Positions 60,121 through 64,000 of a stretch of DNA of 64,000 nt are shown here, piece after piece. The notes below the pieces were generated by a model that had not been told where the DNA came from, ran no database searches, and worked only from the letters and a program-made list of their open reading frames with translations. Where the stretch lies: contig NC_063156.1 in the NCBI RefSeq assembly GCF_020921035.1, positions 23,608,283 through 23,672,282 on the forward strand, given 5' to 3'. Every line of letters starts with the position of its first letter. Within the stretch, counting starts at the first letter, position 1. The position numbers and the translations under genes were made by a program. The stretch comes from Rhodamnia argentea. Taxonomy: Eukaryota > Streptophyta > Magnoliopsida > Myrtales > Myrtaceae.

Positions 60121-63100
60121 TCATTCCGGATGCTGGAATTCAAGATCTAGCTTCCTTTTCAAATGGGTCCGGTCAGCACTGCCCAACAAAAAAAGACACA
60201 GAGCCCTACATCAATAAGCGAAAAATTCCAACACAGCATCACTAAATTTAATGGTATTGGAGTTTCTGCATTTAAATACCATAGACATGAGTACATACTT
60301 CCGTGTCTGAATAAAGACAAATCTGTAAGCTGATGCCCGACTAAATTATATGCAGCTAAAGATATAATAGCTCGAATATTAGGCCTTCCTACAAAACTAG
60401 TGAGTAAATCAAATTTCATCTATGAAACTTGTTTTTAAACATGTAGTTTGTCAACTTATTTAGTAGCATGATATTCAATTAACAGGTTGTATCTGAGGTA
60501 CGTAACCGACTCAGTTCTCATCTTTAGGTGACGAGAATAAATGCTTTCAAATCATACACAAATCACTTTGGAGAAGTAGGCATGGCTCAGCTGCAGGGGT
60601 TCCATGGGCAAGTCAGCACATCGTCATATGCTTGGAGAAGAGCCGACACCAGTGACTCAATTTGCTAAAGCTACTTATTATCGACAAACCAATTCAGTAG
60701 TCCAAGGAAAGGATTTTCATGAATTTGCTTCCTTGATACCGATGGGACTCGTACCTTATCTTCACCAGACTAACTGGAATGAAACTATGCTCACAGGAAT
60801 ACTAATGTCAGTTTGAGTTTCTTCATTGATTGTTTTCTCAGTAACTCGTAGACCCCAACCGAATGACATTCTTTATTGTCTATCCTGGTCTCACAAAGAA
60901 TAAACAAATTTCCTTCTTTCTCTTCCCATCCCCATCCATTCCATATTTACTTTAGAAAAACATTTTGTGACATCCGTCACACATCACTTCCTATGTCTAA
61001 TTATATCCGTCAAGAACTATACAGAGCCAAAAAGCTAGAAAGAGAATATAGACATGGACATCGTCCATAACGGAAAAACATACTGTTAGTTTCAAAAGGG
61101 AGCACAGAAGACTACTGTTTGATGAAAAAATAACCTAATGTTGTACAAACCACTTGTAGATTTGGAGTGCAGACACTTTGTCTAGCCAAGTTCTTGTTGG
61201 AATTATATGAAGTCAAAAGTAAAAGGATTGAACAATTTCCAAACAAAGAAAGAAGTCTGATTGATTGTCAGGGAAATATCCCAATATCAGCCAATATTGA
61301 TAGCAAAATGAGCAAGTAGAAGATGAATCTTCAATTACTCAGATTCTCTTCCATGATACTCATGCACATCTCCATTCGAATAGAAGGAGCTCATTGATTT
61401 AGCAAAAGTTCAAAGGTAAAAACTCTCTCCTTTTTGAGGAGCACAAATTTCTCTTCTCCCATCTCCCATTATCACCATAAAAATGAAGATGCTCAATACT
61501 GATATGTAAGCCTCAAGACTTTAGGACAATAAACTCATTTTTCTATTTATTTATCTGGTAGCAGCAGTACACTCATGAATACTTAAGATTTGAACAATTC
61601 ACACAACCTTCCCTAGCAAGCATACTAACGTGAATACTCTGCAGGAAGAGGGAGCCATGGAATACACTATTGTGGCAGCCGAAACGGCGGATTCCGCAGC
61701 TTGATTACTAGATGAATAATAAAAAACAAATGATTCCTTGGTGCAAGGATCTTAAAATCTGATTCATCAAAACCAGCAGGTAGAGAACTTCACTAAATGT
61801 TGACATTGCAGTTTGGTGACATTGCGGCTCTTATTCAGAACGTTGGCACTTAAATCATCATAAAGTCACCCTGGAGAATCAATTGCAAGAAGACACTACA
61901 TGGAAAGCAAGAAAATTTATGATGCTAAATTTTGGAGGAAAGTGCTAGTCTCTCCCTCCCCCATTCATCACACAGGTAGTACATCTATTTAAATAAATGT
62001 AGAAACATAAATTGTGTGTAAGGCCTCGTGAATGAATAAATTCCGATTTGGCCCAAAAGGAAAGCTAGGATATGAATATCTTGATATGCCTGAAAAAAAA
62101 AAACAAAGGAAAAAATGAACCAGTCATATAGCCACATAGGCTATGGAAGTGACTTATGTTCATTGAAACATATTCATCTACAAAATTTAATTTTAAATAG
62201 ATCCAAGAAATTAAAATGTCAACAAAAGAACCAGGTGGTCCAGCCTGAAAGGTATAACTGCCTTCACAGCTCAGTGTCATATTAACAGTCATGATCAAAT
62301 AGCCTCAACAATCTATGCATGAAAGGCATGAAGTCAGATTAATTAGCCCCAGCTATGAAAAGGTATTTGTCCACATTTGAAACATTTTGGCCCGAGCAAA
62401 CTATGACAAGGTGACCAAGTAAATATGCACTGTTTTACCTGTTGATTGTTGGTCTATTTGGAGGTCTGGCACCAAATATGGAAAAATCCAGTGACATAGG
62501 AACCTGCTCGTTTCTGCTTGCATGATCTCCAAGACCCGGTCTAACTTCACTGACATGATCATCCAATTTATCATTCTGATAGGCATTCCCTTCAAACCCT
62601 TCACGTTCTGGCATCACTCTCCTGGACTTTCTCGGAGGTGATAACACGGTGGGACCCTCGGGTGGATTAAAGTCCGAGGTCCTAGAATTATGTGATTCCC
62701 GCTTTGGAGCTGGTCGAGGTAGCTTATCAGGAACTGTTGGCAGAGGAGCTGATGAGAAGTACCTATGCAGAAGGAAACCATGGACAGAAAAAGGAATGAA
62801 GGGTAGCCGTTGGTAGATAATCTGGAGCAGCAGGTGCCAATGGGACATGAGGTGAATAGGGAGTAAAAAGAAAGAAAACAAAGGACAGAGAGTGGGTGGA
62901 GGAGGCTTAGCTCACGTACCTGTGTTCTAGAGCCTGCTGTACTGAGATTCTATTCTTTGGATCATATGTAAACATTTTGGCTAACAAGTCCAGAGCATCA
63001 TCACTTGCCATAGGAAAGAGTGAACGAAGAGGAGGTGCTGGGACATACTGGTATTCCACATAATCTGGAAGGTACACCATGTCAGGCCACTGAGAAGCTG

Positions 63101-63155
63101 TTGGAGTCCCAAAAGCTGCAAAGATCTTTCCAAGTTGATCAATGTCACTTGATCC
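60121..63155 (-). CDS. CDKD: Cyclin-dependent kinase D (CDK-activating kinase), C-terminal exons (partial)
   Basis: Three exons are visible on the minus strand: 62920-63155 ([20 protein letters not shown] through [20 protein letters not shown], the end of the kinase domain), 62439-62762 ([60 protein letters not shown]) and the terminal exon 60121-60178 ([18 protein letters not shown], stop). Phases agree: H-R(AG|G)-Y and N-S(AG|T)-A. The long C-terminal tail is typical of plant CDKD proteins, the CDK7-type kinases that phosphorylate CDK T-loops and the RNA polymerase II CTD with cyclin H and MAT1. Earlier exons with the catalytic core lie beyond the right edge. The last intron is about 2.26 kb and contains the end of the tandem duplication (60681), so the terminal exon used by this gene sits inside unit 2. 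Confidence 0.92.
60682..62438. other. Unduplicated part of the last CDKD intron
   Basis: No coding sequence recognised on either strand; AT-rich with T-rich and A-rich runs. Small open frames at 60604-60816 and 60876-61070 show no family similarity. Confidence 0.5.
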
Positions 63156-64000
63156 CTGTAAAAAAAAGGGAGACCAGATTCAAAAGGTTATCAAAGATAA
63201 CAAGCCTGAGGCAATAAAGATAAGAAGGCATGCAATTGAACAATGTCACTCACCATGCATCCTATATAAACAACAAATAGCAAGTTAATCAATCCCAGAT
63301 TTAAGTTTTTCCAGCATAGATAGATGAAAATAGTAATTACATGCAATCAGGCAGAATTTCCATTCTCATCTGACAAACTGCACTTGGGCACACCAATATT
63401 CAAGTTGGACCAACTTTCAAACATCGGGCAAATAGCTTAAAAGTTAAATCTCCATAACCATGGATTATAGCCAACCTCCACCAGTGTCTCATGAATAAAA
63501 TCCAACTCAAATTCCATCATAGGCCATCTCGAGGTCCACTTAAATCTCCATAGCCATGGATCACTATAAGGGTACTCACAATTTGGTTTAAATCAGTATG
63601 AAAAGAATGAATCGATGCAGATATATTGGCCTAAAGGAATTCCAAATTGAGATCAAACCAAACTAGTGAAAATGAACCTCCAAAACTCAAGATTGCATTC
63701 ATTTGATTTGCCAATACACATGTTGGATTTCTATTGTTTTTACAGATAAATTAGTAGTTTTTCTATGGCCAAGTAAGAAAATGTTCTTAACATGCAAAAT
63801 ATATGCCTGTAGTATGAAATAAAACCTTTTGCAAACTATTTCTGTGGTATAATAACGATATATAAGACGTAGTGAAAAAGTTTCTCTTAATAGGGTCTAG
63901 GAAAACTTAGGGCAGAACACAAACGCATTAGTTCAATGTCTGTCAAATCAACAATTATATCAATTAACTCCCAAATCACCAATCATATCAATTAAGTAGA
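63156..64000. other. CDKD intron sequence to the window edge
   Basis: I searched this stretch by eye for the preceding CDKD exon (the APELLFG...PFLQ region) and did not find it. It appears intronic throughout. Confidence 0.45.

Larger units (their letters stand above)
44095..60681. repeat. Tandem segmental duplication, unit 2 (about 16.6 kb)
   Basis: Direct repeat of 27417-44089. Coordinate offset is +16678 at the left end, about +16527 through the Copia element, about +16533 in the MATE gene and +16592 at the right end. The drop reflects missing sequence in the 45-47 kb part, chiefly the right arm of element E. The late rise comes from a 60-bp duplication in MATE copy 2. Confidence 0.95.

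Noticed and set aside
60604-60816. 70-codon plus-strand frame crossing the right duplication breakpoint
   Set aside because: It runs antisense to CDKD within its last intron and has no similarity; the unit 1 counterpart diverges at the breakpoint as expected from the duplication, not from gene structure.
62435-62881. 148-codon minus frame beginning [10 protein letters not shown] as a secreted protein with a signal peptide
   Set aside because: The hydrophobic start is intron sequence; the true coding part starts at 62762 as CDKD exon YFSSAP.

Overview
The window is nuclear DNA from a flowering plant, most likely a woody eudicot. It has intron-rich genes with GT-AG splicing, AT-rich introns, plant-specific families (GT61 glycosyltransferase, WAT1, DETOXIFICATION/MATE, CDKD) and much Copia, MITE and fold-back repeat DNA. 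The abundant fold-back repeats remind me of Myrtaceae such as Eucalyptus, but that placement is a weak inference. Intron-containing genes are given as one span, with exon coordinates in the evidence text; these come from splice signals, reading phase and family knowledge.

Left part (1-22.2 kb): a PKHD-type 2-oxoglutarate/Fe(II) hydroxylase runs off the left edge (minus). A ten-exon PP2C phosphatase of the Arabidopsis At1g18030 (PP2C8) type follows (plus), with a one-base frame break in its acidic N-terminus and an inverted copy of its own exon 9 in the next intron. Then come an RNase H-like relic, a broken WAT1/EamA transporter (plus), an intronless CCT4 chaperonin gene (minus), a repeat-rich gap, and a GT61 glycosyltransferase (minus) whose stem is built from five short symmetric phase-1 exons repeating an N-glycosylation sequon motif.

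Middle (22.2-27.4 kb): no gene seen; dispersed and fold-back repeats.

Right part (27.4-60.7 kb): two direct tandem copies of a segment of about 16.6 kb (27417-44089 and 44095-60681), joined by 5 bp of filler. Each copy carries the same fold-back elements, the same old Copia retrotransposon (minus) split by a Mutator-like MITE in its integrase, a complete eight-exon MATE transporter gene (plus), and the terminal exon of a CDKD kinase gene (minus). The right end of the duplication lies inside the last intron of CDKD. The downstream copy of the terminal exon therefore still serves the kinase gene (60121 to beyond the window), while the upstream copy at 43529-43586 is an orphan. The two MATE genes have begun to diverge: copy 1 has lost two usually conserved glutamates, and copy 2 has a perfect 60-bp tandem duplication of a splice donor that allows an in-frame 20-residue insertion.

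The main novelty is structural: a recent tandem duplication that made a MATE pair and an orphan kinase exon, with uneven divergence that suggests gene conversion over the MATE promoter, plus the modular stem exons of the GT61 gene. I saw no microbial-type system such as CRISPR, phage or operon.
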